Of a DNA stretch of 64,000 bases, positions 26,423-35,857 are shown piece by piece. The notes under the pieces are model-generated. The model had not been told where the DNA came from, made no database searches, and saw nothing but the letters and a program-made list of their open reading frames with translations. Origin of the DNA: Luteibacter aegosomatissinici (GTDB taxonomy: Bacteria; Pseudomonadota; Gammaproteobacteria; Xanthomonadales; Rhodanobacteraceae); the NCBI RefSeq assembly GCF_023078495.1, contig NZ_CP095742.1:2294001-2358000 (forward strand), written 5' to 3'. The translations under genes and the position numbers were made by a program. Each line of letters opens with the position of its first letter. Positions within the stretch are counted from its first letter, which is position 1.

Positions 26423-26558
26423 TCACAGCCTGAAACTGTGACCCATATGGCGGTTTCGGAACGCCCTGGCCGGGGTGGCCGCCCGTGTGCCAAAACTGTC
26501 ATATGCCGCCGTGACACTCGCTGCCGCAGGGGGATAAACGACAGCGTATGGGGCACAC

Positions 26559-28661
26559 ATGACCTCCCAGGATCGGCGGCACTTCCTGAAGCTTTCCCTT
26601 GGCGCCGCGGGCGCCGCTTTCACGGCATCGGTGGTGCCGCCATCGATCCAGAAGGCTCTGGCGGTGCCAGCGGCGCGGCGGACCGGCACGCTCAAGGATA
26701 TTGAGCATGTGGTGATCCTGATGCAGGAGAATCGCTCGTTCGATCATTATTTCGGGAGCATGCGTGGGGTGCGTGGCTTCGGCGATACCCGCACGCTGAC
26801 GCTGGGGTCGGGTCGCTCGGTGTGGCACCAGCCGTTGACGGCGGGCAGCGATGACTACCTGCTGCCGTTCCGCCCGCAGGCAGATAACCTCGGCCTGCAG
26901 TTCCTTGAGGACCTGCCGCACGGCTGGAACGACACGCAGGCCGCTTTCAATGGCGGGAAGTACGACCAGTGGGTGCCTTCCAAGGGCACGACCACCATGG
27001 CCTACCTGACGCGCGAAGACATCCCGTTCCACTACGCGCTGGCCGATGCGTTCACGGTGTGCGACGCCTACCACTGCTCGATCCTCTCCTCGACCGACCC
27101 GAACCGCTATTACATGTGGACCGGTTACGTCGGCAATGACGGGCAGGGCGGTGGTCCGGTGCTTTCCAATGCCGAACTGGGCTATGGGTGGACCACGTAC
27201 CCCGAGCGGCTGGAAGCGGCGGGTGTGTCCTGGAAGATCTACCAGGACATCGGCACGGGGCTGGATGCTGCCGGTGGCTGGGGCTGGGGTTCGGACCCGT
27301 ACATCGGCAACTACGGCGATAACTCGCTGCTGTACTTCAACCAATACCGCAACGCCGAACCGGGCAGCCCCCTGTATGACAAGGCGCGCACCGGCACGAA
27401 CACGCTAAACGGCCAGTCGCTGTTCGACATCCTGCAGAAGGATGTGGCCGCCGGTACGTTGCCTGCCGTTTCGTGGATCGCAGCGCCAGAGGCCTATACC
27501 GAGCACCCGAGCTGGCCAGCGAATTACGGTGCGTGGTACGTCGACAAAGTGCTCGATGCGCTCACCTCGAACCCGGAGGTGTGGAGCAAGACCGCGCTGT
27601 TCATCACCTACGATGAAAACGATGGCTTCTTCGATCACGCGCTGCCCGCATTTCCGCCGGCAAGTCGTGACCGTGGCCTGTCGACCGTGAGCATTGATGG
27701 GGAGGTTTATCCGGGCGGTAACGGGTTCAATGCCGGCGTATACGGCCTGGGTGTGCGCGTTCCGATGCTCGTGGTGTCGCCGTGGAGCAAGGGCGGCTGG
27801 GTGTGTTCGGAAACCTACGACCACACGTCGATCATTCGCTTCCTCGAACAGCGCTTTGGTGTGCGCGAGCCGAACATCTCGGCGTGGCGCCGTGCGGTGT
27901 GCGGGGACCTGACCCGCGCGTTCGATTTCGATGAGCACGACGGCCGTATGCCGCGGCTGCCGGCGACGGCCAGCTACGAGCCCGACCGTGGCAACCACGA
28001 CACGCTCAGCCCGCCGGTGCCCGCGCACCAGCACATGCCGAAACAGGAGCGCGGCCAGCGCCCGGCGCGTGCGCTGCCGTACGCGCTGGATGTCACCGGC
28101 AACGTCGACCAGGGGCAGGGCCGTTACGTCCTGGATTTCACTAACAGCGGCGATGCGGGCGCGTGCTTCCACGTCACGTCGTCGCTCCGTTCCGACGGCC
28201 CGTGGGTGTACACCGTGGAAGCCGGTAAGGCGCTCTCGGATTATTGGACCAGCGCCTACAGTGGTGATGCGTACGACCTCACCGTGCTGGGCCCAAATGG
28301 CTTCCTGCGCCAGTTCAGCGGCAATCAACCCGCCGCGGGTGTCGATCCGCGCCGCCTTGCCTTACCTGAGGTGAGCCTTAGGCCAGGCCGCCGCAACGGC
28401 GACCTGCATCTGGTGCTGGTGAACAACGGCGGCCGCCCTTGTGCCATTACCGTTACGGCTAACGACTATTTGCGCGAGCCGCCGCGCCGTTACTGGCTGA
28501 TGCCCGGCCAGCAGATCGAAAGCCGTTGGGATATCACGGGTTGCGACCACTGGTACGACCTGACCGCCACCAGCGATACCGACGAGCTGTTCCTGCGCCG
28601 CTTCGCCGGCCACCGCGAAACCGGCCAGCCCTCGGTCTCCGATCCCGCCTTCGGCGGATAA
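26559..28661 (+). CDS. Tat-exported phosphocholine-type phospholipase C
   Basis: A 700-aa protein with a twin-arginine signal (QDRRHFLKLSLGAAGAAF). The phosphoesterase domain spans about 45-440, with HVVILMQENRSFDHYFG carrying the nucleophile region and metal sites, TYDENDGFFDHA, and DHTSIIRFLEQRFG. Two C-terminal DUF756 beta domains follow at about 505-590 and 610-680. The length and order match PlcN/PlcH-type enzymes of Pseudomonas and Burkholderia, which release phosphocholine from phosphatidylcholine and, for some, sphingomyelin. It is folded before export, probably to the periplasm and then outside. The lipid specificity is not determined by sequence alone. Confidence 0.92.
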   Translation: MTSQDRRHFLKLSLGAAGAAFTASVVPPSIQKALAVPAARRTGTLKDIEHVVILMQENRSFDHYFGSMRGVRGFGDTRTLTLGSGRSVWHQPLTAGSDDYLLPFRPQADNLGLQFLEDLPHGWNDTQAAFNGGKYDQWVPSKGTTTMAYLTREDIPFHYALADAFTVCDAYHCSILSSTDPNRYYMWTGYVGNDGQGGGPVLSNAELGYGWTTYPERLEAAGVSWKIYQDIGTGLDAAGGWGWGSDPYIGNYGDNSLLYFNQYRNAEPGSPLYDKARTGTNTLNGQSLFDILQKDVAAGTLPAVSWIAAPEAYTEHPSWPANYGAWYVDKVLDALTSNPEVWSKTALFITYDENDGFFDHALPAFPPASRDRGLSTVSIDGEVYPGGNGFNAGVYGLGVRVPMLVVSPWSKGGWVCSETYDHTSIIRFLEQRFGVREPNISAWRRAVCGDLTRAFDFDEHDGRMPRLPATASYEPDRGNHDTLSPPVPAHQHMPKQERGQRPARALPYALDVTGNVDQGQGRYVLDFTNSGDAGACFHVTSSLRSDGPWVYTVEAGKALSDYWTSAYSGDAYDLTVLGPNGFLRQFSGNQPAAGVDPRRLALPEVSLRPGRRNGDLHLVLVNNGGRPCAITVTANDYLREPPRRYWLMPGQQIESRWDITGCDHWYDLTATSDTDELFLRRFAGHRETGQPSVSDPAFGG

Positions 28662-28676
28662 GTCGCGGACCCTCAC

Positions 28677-28746
28677 CTGTAGGAGCGCGCTTGCGCGCGA
28701 TGGGTGCTTGCCTCAAGACCCATCGCGCGCAAGCGCGCTGCTACAG
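28677..28746. repeat. Dispersed palindromic repeat, paired (BIME-like) copy
   Basis: Two inverted 28-bp arms (28677-28704 and 28719-28746) around a 14-nt spacer. The arms share the core GTAGGAGCGCGCTTGCGCGC with one mismatch. It follows the phospholipase gene by 15 bp and may serve as its transcript end. Confidence 0.85.
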
Positions 28747-28853
28747 GGGTGGCCACGCTGTCGGGCAAATTCTTGCGAATTCATCTGGCGCCGCTGCAAT
28801 GGCGGCCGGTGCGTGCGTAGACTGACCCCAGGGGAGCCAGGGGTGGTCGAGGC

Positions 28854-29645
28854 ATGTCACGTTTAGTGCTGATGCTGTTGCTTGTCACCGCACAAGCTGT
28901 ATTTGCGTTGCCTGCGTATGCCGGCCACGCCCGAGCATGCCCCGTGTGGCGTGACGCGGGCGAGGGTAGCGAATCGGCGCCGCGCTGGATCGAGGGGCGG
29001 ATGATCGTCCACGACAGCATACGTGGCTCGATTGAGTTACCTCAGAAAGCGCCTGTGTGTGGCGAGGCATCGATCCGACTCGTGGTGTTCGGGGCGGGCG
29101 GCCCGGATGTCGACTCCTATGCGGGATGTCGGGTCCGGACCTTCGGTTCATTGCAGTACTCGTCCATCGGGAACATCGAAATGGACATGTACCAGGACGT
29201 GCGGAAGGTTGAAGCCATAGGTGCTTGCAAGCGGACACCGCCTGCGCCGGATTACAGTCACGTTGAGCCGCGCAGCGATGTCCATGACTATGAAGTGAGC
29301 ATGGATGTGGATTACACCGAGGGCGATCACCCGGTGGTATTCCATGCCAGTGTCCGTGGGCAAGCGCTTGAGCCGGTCCAGGTGTATGCGTCTTACGATT
29401 TCACCAGTGATTACGTGTTGTACGGGCATTGCGGGAAAGGCTTTGTCATCGACAAGGTATCCGGAACGCCGGAAGCGCGGCCCATGCATTTCGATACGCC
29501 GCGAACTCGTCTGGATATGGCCGCGTACGATCCGGAGACCGCCGCAGCGGCGGGTAAGTGGCAGTTGCACCTGATGTACAGCTGCACCCGTGACGCGTTA
29601 CCGGATGACGTGGATGACGAGGCGCCGCCAGCCCCGGGCGCTTGA
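28854..29645 (+). CDS. Exported cysteine-containing hypothetical protein
   Basis: A 263-aa protein with a Sec signal peptide (SRLVLMLLLVTAQAVFALPA, cleavage near AYA-GHA). The mature chain has six or more Cys (ARACPVW; APVCGEAS; YAGCRVR; GACKRTP; YGHCGKG; YSCTRD), suggesting periplasmic disulfides. It ends in an acidic proline-containing tail (DDVDDEAPPAPGA). Two beta-rich halves are likely. The family is not recognised. It is flanked by palindromic repeats on both sides, so it is a single transcription unit. Confidence 0.65.
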   Translation: MSRLVLMLLLVTAQAVFALPAYAGHARACPVWRDAGEGSESAPRWIEGRMIVHDSIRGSIELPQKAPVCGEASIRLVVFGAGGPDVDSYAGCRVRTFGSLQYSSIGNIEMDMYQDVRKVEAIGACKRTPPAPDYSHVEPRSDVHDYEVSMDVDYTEGDHPVVFHASVRGQALEPVQVYASYDFTSDYVLYGHCGKGFVIDKVSGTPEARPMHFDTPRTRLDMAAYDPETAAAAGKWQLHLMYSCTRDALPDDVDDEAPPAPGA

Positions 29646-29670
29646 TTTGGTGCGGGGCTGCCCCACAAGC

Positions 29671-29695
29671 GCATCGCGCAAGCGCGCTCCTACAG
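29671..29695. repeat. Dispersed palindromic repeat, single arm
   Basis: GCATCGCGCAAGCGCGCTCC followed by TACAG, 25 bp after the preceding gene's stop. Confidence 0.75.
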
Positions 29696-29792
29696 AAGTG
29701 GGATCGCCACAGGACGGCCGAGGCCGGATTGGCGTGCACGAATGTCATGCTATGTTATGCGCCGAAGAGACGATCACCAGCATGGAGCAGGC

Positions 29793-30158
29793 ATGGCATT
29801 CACCGTCGATGAGGAGCACATCAGCAAGGCCGAGCAGGCCTTGGGGCGGCAACTTCCTGTGGAGCTGAAGCAGCGCCTTCGCCGCAATAACGGCGGTGAC
29901 CTGGCGACCGAAGACGCAGACTGGATCCTGTTTCCAGTGTACGACCCGACCGATCGCAAGCGGATCGCCCGTACCGCGAACCACATCGTTCGCGAGAACG
30001 AAAGCTGGCGGCAGTGGAGTGGATTCCCGGAAGGTGCCATTGCCATTGCCAGTGATGGCGAGGGCAATGCACTGGTCATCCTTGTGGGCTCGGACGAGGT
30101 CCTGGCGTGGAATCACGAAACACGGCAGTGCCAGCCTGTCCACCTGGACTGGGACTGA
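29793..30158 (+). CDS. SMI1/KNR4 (SUKH) family protein
   Basis: The start MAFTVDEEHISKAEQALGRQ is preferred (GGAG 7 bases upstream) over an ATG 17 codons earlier; it gives 121 aa. The N-terminal ISKAEQALGRQLPVELKQRL, NNGGDL, then WILFPVYD and AIASDGEGNALVIL are the SUKH-fold signature. Bacterial members are very often immunity proteins against polymorphic toxins. No toxin gene is next to it, so it is an orphan immunity gene or has another binding role. Confidence 0.8.
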   Translation: MAFTVDEEHISKAEQALGRQLPVELKQRLRRNNGGDLATEDADWILFPVYDPTDRKRIARTANHIVRENESWRQWSGFPEGAIAIASDGEGNALVILVGSDEVLAWNHETRQCQPVHLDWD

Positions 30159-30380
30159 TCCTCAGGGGTGTGATTGCGCGCGAACAATGGCCTGGCGGTT
30201 GATAATGCCGCCGGGCGCCCCATATGCCCATCCGGCCATACCAATGTCTGTATCAAAATGACATTGCCATGACTACAATATTCTGCGCGCTCCAGAGGGG
30301 TAACCACGAGGATCTCGAGCGCAGGATGCGTCTGCCACGGCTTAGCCCTTGGCGGGCGCCGATTCTGTGGTTTTTCCGTC

Positions 30381-30395
30381 GGAGGTTCCACCTTG
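30381..30395 (+). promoter_or_regulatory. Ribosome site with TTG start for the ceramide-synthase-like gene
   Basis: GGAGGT at 30381-30386 is followed after 6 bases by TTG at 30393-30395. No ATG or GTG at a suitable distance is in frame. A rare start codon with a strong site suggests tuned translation of the first gene of the operon. The 234-bp leader upstream (30159-30392) shows TACAAT at 30274 as the best -10-like element, without a convincing -35. Confidence 0.6.
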
Positions 30396-31535
30396 AGCGC
30401 GTCGGCCTCGCTGCGTGTTGTCCCGGTTGCCAGCAAGGCAGATCTCGGTCAATTCATTAGGGTGCCTGCCACCCTGCTGGGCGATGATCCGAACTGGATC
30501 TCACCCCTGCTTCTTGAACGCACCCTGCATCTCGGTGCAAAAACCAACCCCTGGTTCGAGCATGCCCATCAGCAGGGCTGGCTTGCCTACCGTGGTGACA
30601 AGGTGGTGGGCCGTATCAGCGCGCAGGTGGATGACCTGTACCTGGAGCGCTACGGCGATGCCACCGGCTTCTTCGGTATGTTGGATGCCGAGGACAACCA
30701 GGAAACGTACGACGCGCTGATTGCGACGGCCGAGCAGTGGCTGCGCGAGAAGGGCATCAAGCGCGTGCGCGGCCCCCTGAGCCTGTCGATCAACGACGAA
30801 GTCGGCCTGCTGGTCGATGGCTTCGATACGCCGCCCGTGTTCATGATGGGCCATGCCAAGCCGTATTACGGCGCACGCATTGAGCAGGCCGGTTACACCA
30901 AGGCCAAGGACATGCTGGCCTACATGATCGCGCCGGATTTCCCGGTGCCCAAGGTCATGAACCGCCTGCTGGCGAAGTTCATGCCGCGGATCAAGGTGCG
31001 CCCGCTCGATACCAAGCGTTACACCGAAGAGCTCGCCGTGCTGCGCGATATCTTCAACGACGCCTGGTCCGATAACTGGGGCTTCGTGCCGTTCACCGAG
31101 GCCGAGTTCAAGGACCTGGGTACCAGCCTGAAGCTGCTGGTGGCGTCGGACCTGATCCAGATCGCCGAAGTGGATGGCGTGCCGGCCGCGTTCATCGTGG
31201 CGCTGCCCAACGTCAACGAAGTGATCAAGGGCTTCAACGGCAAGCTCGCTCCGTTCAACTGGGTGAAGCTGCTGTGGGGCCTGAAGAAGCGTTTCCCGAA
31301 GTCGTCGCGCGTACCGTTGATGGGTGTGCGCCGCAGCTTCCACAACACGCCGCTGGGCCCGGGCCTCGCTTTCCTGGTGATCGATGCGGTTCGCCACCAC
31401 CTGGTCGCGCGTGGCGTGAAGCAGGTCGAGCTGTCGTGGATCCTTGAGGACAACGACGGCATGCGCAACATCATCGAGCAGATCGGCGGCCACGATTACA
31501 AGCGGTACCGCGTGTACGAGAGGACCATCGCATGA
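30393..31535 (+). CDS. GNAT-fold N-acyltransferase, probable bacterial ceramide synthase (bCerS-like)
   Basis: A 380-aa protein with no signal peptide. It begins LRVVPVASKADLGQFIRVPA and carries WISPLLLERTLHLG, NPWFEHAHQQGWLAYRGDKV, VGRISAQVDD and VRGPLSLSINDEVGLLVDGF. That string of motifs is typical of the roughly 380-residue GNAT-like family often mislabelled 'dATP pyrophosphohydrolase', to which the Caulobacter bacterial ceramide synthase belongs. The expected reaction is N-acylation of a sphingoid base. Support comes from the complete set of other ceramide genes on the facing operon (42626-46813). It overlaps the pump adaptor gene by 4 bp. Annotated by motif memory, not by alignment. Confidence 0.7.
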   Translation: MSASASLRVVPVASKADLGQFIRVPATLLGDDPNWISPLLLERTLHLGAKTNPWFEHAHQQGWLAYRGDKVVGRISAQVDDLYLERYGDATGFFGMLDAEDNQETYDALIATAEQWLREKGIKRVRGPLSLSINDEVGLLVDGFDTPPVFMMGHAKPYYGARIEQAGYTKAKDMLAYMIAPDFPVPKVMNRLLAKFMPRIKVRPLDTKRYTEELAVLRDIFNDAWSDNWGFVPFTEAEFKDLGTSLKLLVASDLIQIAEVDGVPAAFIVALPNVNEVIKGFNGKLAPFNWVKLLWGLKKRFPKSSRVPLMGVRRSFHNTPLGPGLAFLVIDAVRHHLVARGVKQVELSWILEDNDGMRNIIEQIGGHDYKRYRVYERTIA

Positions 31536-32740
31536 GTCGGCAAGCATCGCGTACGGGGGTGGCGGTGCTTGTGGGCATCGTCGTGATCGGTGGCATCTGG
31601 TGGGTGGCCAAGGGCCCCGGCGGCGGCAAGTCGCAGGCGGACCAGGCTGTGCCGGTCGTCGCCGCCAGCGTGCGCCAGGGCAGCTTCGTGATCTACCGCT
31701 CGCAGCCGGGTACGGTGACGCCTTCCAATAGCGTGCTGGTGCGCAGCCAGGTCGATGGCGTGCTCAAGCGTGTGGACTTTGCCGGTGGCCAGTTGGTGAA
31801 GCAGGGCGACCTGCTGGCCGAGGTGGACCCGCGGCCCCTGCAAGCGCAGGCCCAGCAAGCCGGTGGCGATCTGGCGCGCAGCCAGGCCCAGTTGGCGAAT
31901 GCGCAGGAAGTGCTGAAGCACTACAACGCGCTGCTCGCCCAGGATTCGATCTCGCGCCAGCGCGTGGCTGACCAGGAAGCACTGGTGCGCCAGTACCAGG
32001 CCGAAGTGAAAGCCGGGCAGGGCCGTGCCGATACGGCGCAGCTACAGCTCTCCAGTGGCCGCATTACCTCGCCGATCGACGGCGTGGTCAGCTTGCGCCG
32101 GGTGGATCCGGGCAACCTCGTCGGCCCGGGCGATGCCCGCGGTATCGCCGTGGTCACCCAGTCGCAGCCGAGCAAAGTTGTGTTCTCCGTGCCGGTGAAC
32201 GTGGTGCCGAAGGTGCTCGAGCGCATGCGCGCCGGTACCTGCATTCCGGTGCAGGCGGTGGGCGATGGCCCGGATGACATCCTGGCGACCGGCCATCTCC
32301 TGGCCGCTAATAACCAGGTGGACCCGGCGACGGGCACGGTGAAGTTCGAAGCTACCTTCGCAAATGCGGATAACTCGTTGCTTCCCAATCAGTTTGTGAC
32401 TGCCAAGCTTCCGGTGCAGGTCCTGCCCCAAGCGCTGCTGGTGCCGTCCGCGGCCATCCAGCAAGGCGCCCAGGGCCCCTTCGTCTATGTAGTGAAGGAC
32501 GACAAGACCGCCGATGTGGTGCCGGTGAAAGTGGGCGCCTCGGATGCGACGACCACGGTGGTGACGTCTGGCGTGGTCGCCGGTGCGAAGGTGGTGGTTG
32601 AAGGTGCGGACCGGCTGCGTGCCGGCACGCCGGTCAACGCCACCATGGCGCCGGAGCCGCCCGCGGCCGCCGCGGATTCGGCCGCCTGCCGTGATGGCGA
32701 TGCAGGCGCCACGCCGCAGGCACCGAACGCGCACCCGTGA
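31532..32740 (+). CDS. RND periplasmic adaptor (MdtA-like)
   Basis: A 402-aa membrane-fusion protein. N-terminal anchor GVAVLVGIVVIGGIWWVA, then a split lipoyl domain (VRSQVDGVLKRVDFAGGQLV and GRITSPIDGVVSLRRVDPGN) around a coiled-coil hairpin (DLARSQAQLANAQEVLKHYN), a beta-barrel domain and a membrane-proximal domain. The order and TSPIDGVV match MdtA/MexA-type adaptors. It links the two pump subunits downstream to the outer membrane factor. It overlaps its upstream and downstream genes by 4 bp each, showing tight coupling to the ceramide-synthase-like gene. The tail is Ala/Pro-rich. Confidence 0.92.
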   Translation: MSRQASRTGVAVLVGIVVIGGIWWVAKGPGGGKSQADQAVPVVAASVRQGSFVIYRSQPGTVTPSNSVLVRSQVDGVLKRVDFAGGQLVKQGDLLAEVDPRPLQAQAQQAGGDLARSQAQLANAQEVLKHYNALLAQDSISRQRVADQEALVRQYQAEVKAGQGRADTAQLQLSSGRITSPIDGVVSLRRVDPGNLVGPGDARGIAVVTQSQPSKVVFSVPVNVVPKVLERMRAGTCIPVQAVGDGPDDILATGHLLAANNQVDPATGTVKFEATFANADNSLLPNQFVTAKLPVQVLPQALLVPSAAIQQGAQGPFVYVVKDDKTADVVPVKVGASDATTTVVTSGVVAGAKVVVEGADRLRAGTPVNATMAPEPPAAAADSAACRDGDAGATPQAPNAHP

Positions 32741-35700
32741 ACCCGTCACGTCCCTTCATCCTCCGGCCAGTAGCCACCTCGCTGCTGGCCATCGCGATCC
32801 TGCTCGTTGGCCTGTTTGGCTACCGGTTCCTGTCGCTCTCGGCGTTGCCCGAGGTTGATTTCCCGACCATCGAGGTCGTGACGGCTTACCCGGGGGCGGG
32901 ACCGCAGGTGATGGCATCGACCATCACCTCGCCGCTGGAGCGGCAGCTTGGCCAGATGCCCGGTCTGGCGCAGATGTCTTCGACCAGCGCGGTCGGCACC
33001 TCGACCATCACGCTGCGTTTTGAACTGGCGCTGCCGCTCGACGTGGCCGAGCAGGAAGTTCAGGCCGCGATCAACGCCGCCTCGCCCGGTTTGCCCGCCG
33101 ATATCGCGCACCCGCCGATCTACCGCAAGGTGAACCCGGCGGATACGCCGGTGATGACCCTGGCGCTGACGTCGCCGACCCTGTCGCTGCGCGCGCTGCG
33201 CGAACTGGCCGACACACGCCTCGTGCCCAAGCTCTCGCAGGTGACGGGCGTCGGCCTGGTGAGCCTGGATGGCGGCCAGCAGCCGGCCGTCGTGGTGCGG
33301 GCCGATCCCGTTCGCCTGCGCTCGCATGGGCTCACCCTGGATGACGTACGCAACGCCATTCGCGATGCAAATTCGAACCAGGCAAAGGGCTCGCTGGAGA
33401 GTGCGAACCGTTCCTCCGAGATCGCGATCAGCGAGCCGGTAGATAGTCCGGAAGCGTTCGAGCGGTTGACCGTGGCCCATCGCGACGGCGCCGTCGTGCG
33501 CCTGGGTGATGTCGCGCACGTGGCCGAGGGCGCGGAAAATTCGCGCCTTGGCGCGTGGTCGAACGACAAGCCGGCCATCATCCTGCGCATTCGTCGCCAG
33601 CCCGGCGCGAACGTGGTCGAAGTGGTCGATCGCGTCCGCCAGCTGCTGCCCGCGCTGCAGTCGACGCTGCCGGCCGCCGCCGATATCGCCACGCTTTCCG
33701 ACCGTACCGAATCGGTGCGCGCCGCCGTGCACGATGTGCAGGTGGAGCTGGTATTCGCCGTGATCCTGGTCGTGCTGGTGATCTTCCTGTTCCTGGGCAG
33801 TGGCACCGCCACGATCATCCCGGGTGTGGTCGTGCCGCTCTCGCTGATCGGCACGTTCGCGGTGATGTACCTCGCAGGGTTCTCGATCAACAACCTCACG
33901 CTCATGGCGCTGATCGTGGCGACCGGCTTCATGGTCGACGATGCGATCGTGATGATCGAGAACATTGCGCGCTATATCGAAGCGGGCGAGCGCCCGCTGG
34001 CGGCGGCGCTGAAAGGCTCGCGCCAGATCGCCTTCACCGTGGTGTCGCTGACCGTCTCGCTGGTGGCCGTGCTGATCCCGCTGCTGTTCATGGGCGGCCT
34101 GGTGGGCCGTTTGTTCCGCGAGTTCGCGGTGACCCTGGCCGTGGCGATCCTCATCTCCGGCGTGGTCTCGCTGACCCTCACGCCCATGATGTGCGCACGC
34201 ATGCTGCGCAAGGTCCCTGAGCAGCGGCAGAGCGCGTTTTCGCGTCGTGGCAAGGCGTGGCTCGATCGCGTGCTGGCATCGTATGCACGTGGGCTCGAGT
34301 GGGTGCTCGAACGGCAGCGGCTCACGCTGGCCGGCGTCGGCCTCATGATGGTTCTCGCTGTCGTGCTTTACGTCGTTATTCCGCGCGGCCTGTTCCCAGC
34401 GCAGGATTCCGGCGATATCCAGGGCATCTCCGAAGCCCCGGCGTCGATCTCGTTCTCCGCGATGGGCGAGCGCCAGCAGGCCCTGGTAAAGGCCATTTCG
34501 GCCGACCCGGATGTGGCTAGCGTGGCGTCGTCGATCGGCGTGGGTGAGGGCGGTACGACCCTCAACAGCGGCCAGTTGCTCATTCATCTGAAGCCGCTGG
34601 CGCACCGCGACCGTGCACCGAAGGTCATGGCGCGCCTGGCCGAGGCCGCCGCGAAGGTGCAGGGTATCCGCCTGTACATGCAGCCGGTGCCCGACCTGAC
34701 CATCGATGACCGCATCAGCCGCGGCCAATACCAGTTCTCGGTCGCCAGCACCGATCCCGCCCAGCTCGGCGCGTGGGTATCGCGCGCGGCGGATCCGCTG
34801 CGTGATTCGCGCAAGCTCGTGGATGTGGCCAGCGACCAGCAGAACCACGGCGTGGAGGCGTACATCAACGTCGACCACGACATGGCCAACCGCTACGGCG
34901 TGACCTCCGCCGCAGTCGGTGATGCACTGTACAACGCCTTCGGCCAGCGCCAGGTCGGTACGCTGCTTACCTCGGGCAGCCCGCGCCGGGTGATCCTTGA
35001 AGCGAAGGAAACCGGTGGCGATGCGGCGGACGCGATGAGCGGTGTTTACCTGGCCGGGCAGGGCGCGCCCGCGAACAGCGATGCCGATCCGAACGATCCC
35101 TCGTCGTCGCTCATCCCGCTTGCTTCGTTCGCGACGGTGAGCGAGCGTGCCGCGCCGCTGCTGGTTACCCGTATCGACCAGCTGCCGGCCGCCACCGTGT
35201 CGTTTAACCTCGCCCCGGGCGTGGCGCTGGGCACGGCCATGCATGAGATCGACAAGGCGCACGCGGCGCTGAACCTGCCGGCCAGCGCGCAGGTGAAGTG
35301 GGAAGGCTCCGCAGAGGCGTTCCGGGTCTCGCGTGAAGGCCAGGCGTGGCTGATCCTGGCCACGCTGATCACCGTGTACATCGTGCTGGGCGTGCTCTAC
35401 GAGAGCTACATCCACCCGCTTACGATCCTCTCCACGCTGCCTTCCGCCGGTATCGGCGCGTTGCTGGCCTTGCTGATCGGCGGCTTCGAGCTGGATGTGA
35501 TCTCGTTGATCGGCGTGATCCTGCTGATCGGCATCGTGCAGAAGAACGCGATCATGCTGATCGACTTCGCGGTGGAGGCGCAGCGCAACGACAAGCTCAG
35601 CGCCCGCGACGCCATCGTGCAGGCCTGCATGCTGCGCTTCCGTCCCATCCTGATGACGACCCTGGCAGCGATGCTCGGTGCGTTGCCGCTGATGCTGGGC

Positions 35701-35847
35701 GGCGGCATGGGCGCGGAGCTGCGCCACCCGCTGGGCGTGGGCATCTTCTGGGGCCTGGCGGTGAGCCAGGTGCTGACCCTGTTCACGACGCCGGTGATCT
35801 ACCTGGCGTTCGAGCGCGTGTTCCTGGCACGCGGCCAGCGCGCCTGA
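32737..35847 (+). CDS. RND efflux pump subunit, MdtB-like
   Basis: A 1036-aa inner-membrane pump starting at GTG in a GTGA overlap. Start PSRPFILRPVATSLLAIAIL, two large periplasmic loops, 12 membrane helices. The proton relay is intact: Asp-Asp in TGFMVDDAIVMIENI (helix 4) and Lys in GIVQKNAIMLIDFAV (helix 10). It forms with the next gene a two-subunit system like MdtBC, whose heterotrimer exports bile salts, novobiocin and other amphiphiles. Here, being in one operon with a lipid N-acyltransferase, a lipid or lipid-derived substrate is plausible but unproven. Confidence 0.93.
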   Translation: MNPSRPFILRPVATSLLAIAILLVGLFGYRFLSLSALPEVDFPTIEVVTAYPGAGPQVMASTITSPLERQLGQMPGLAQMSSTSAVGTSTITLRFELALPLDVAEQEVQAAINAASPGLPADIAHPPIYRKVNPADTPVMTLALTSPTLSLRALRELADTRLVPKLSQVTGVGLVSLDGGQQPAVVVRADPVRLRSHGLTLDDVRNAIRDANSNQAKGSLESANRSSEIAISEPVDSPEAFERLTVAHRDGAVVRLGDVAHVAEGAENSRLGAWSNDKPAIILRIRRQPGANVVEVVDRVRQLLPALQSTLPAAADIATLSDRTESVRAAVHDVQVELVFAVILVVLVIFLFLGSGTATIIPGVVVPLSLIGTFAVMYLAGFSINNLTLMALIVATGFMVDDAIVMIENIARYIEAGERPLAAALKGSRQIAFTVVSLTVSLVAVLIPLLFMGGLVGRLFREFAVTLAVAILISGVVSLTLTPMMCARMLRKVPEQRQSAFSRRGKAWLDRVLASYARGLEWVLERQRLTLAGVGLMMVLAVVLYVVIPRGLFPAQDSGDIQGISEAPASISFSAMGERQQALVKAISADPDVASVASSIGVGEGGTTLNSGQLLIHLKPLAHRDRAPKVMARLAEAAAKVQGIRLYMQPVPDLTIDDRISRGQYQFSVASTDPAQLGAWVSRAADPLRDSRKLVDVASDQQNHGVEAYINVDHDMANRYGVTSAAVGDALYNAFGQRQVGTLLTSGSPRRVILEAKETGGDAADAMSGVYLAGQGAPANSDADPNDPSSSLIPLASFATVSERAAPLLVTRIDQLPAATVSFNLAPGVALGTAMHEIDKAHAALNLPASAQVKWEGSAEAFRVSREGQAWLILATLITVYIVLGVLYESYIHPLTILSTLPSAGIGALLALLIGGFELDVISLIGVILLIGIVQKNAIMLIDFAVEAQRNDKLSARDAIVQACMLRFRPILMTTLAAMLGALPLMLGGGMGAELRHPLGVGIFWGLAVSQVLTLFTTPVIYLAFERVFLARGQRA

Positions 35848-35857
35848 GCCCGTCGGT

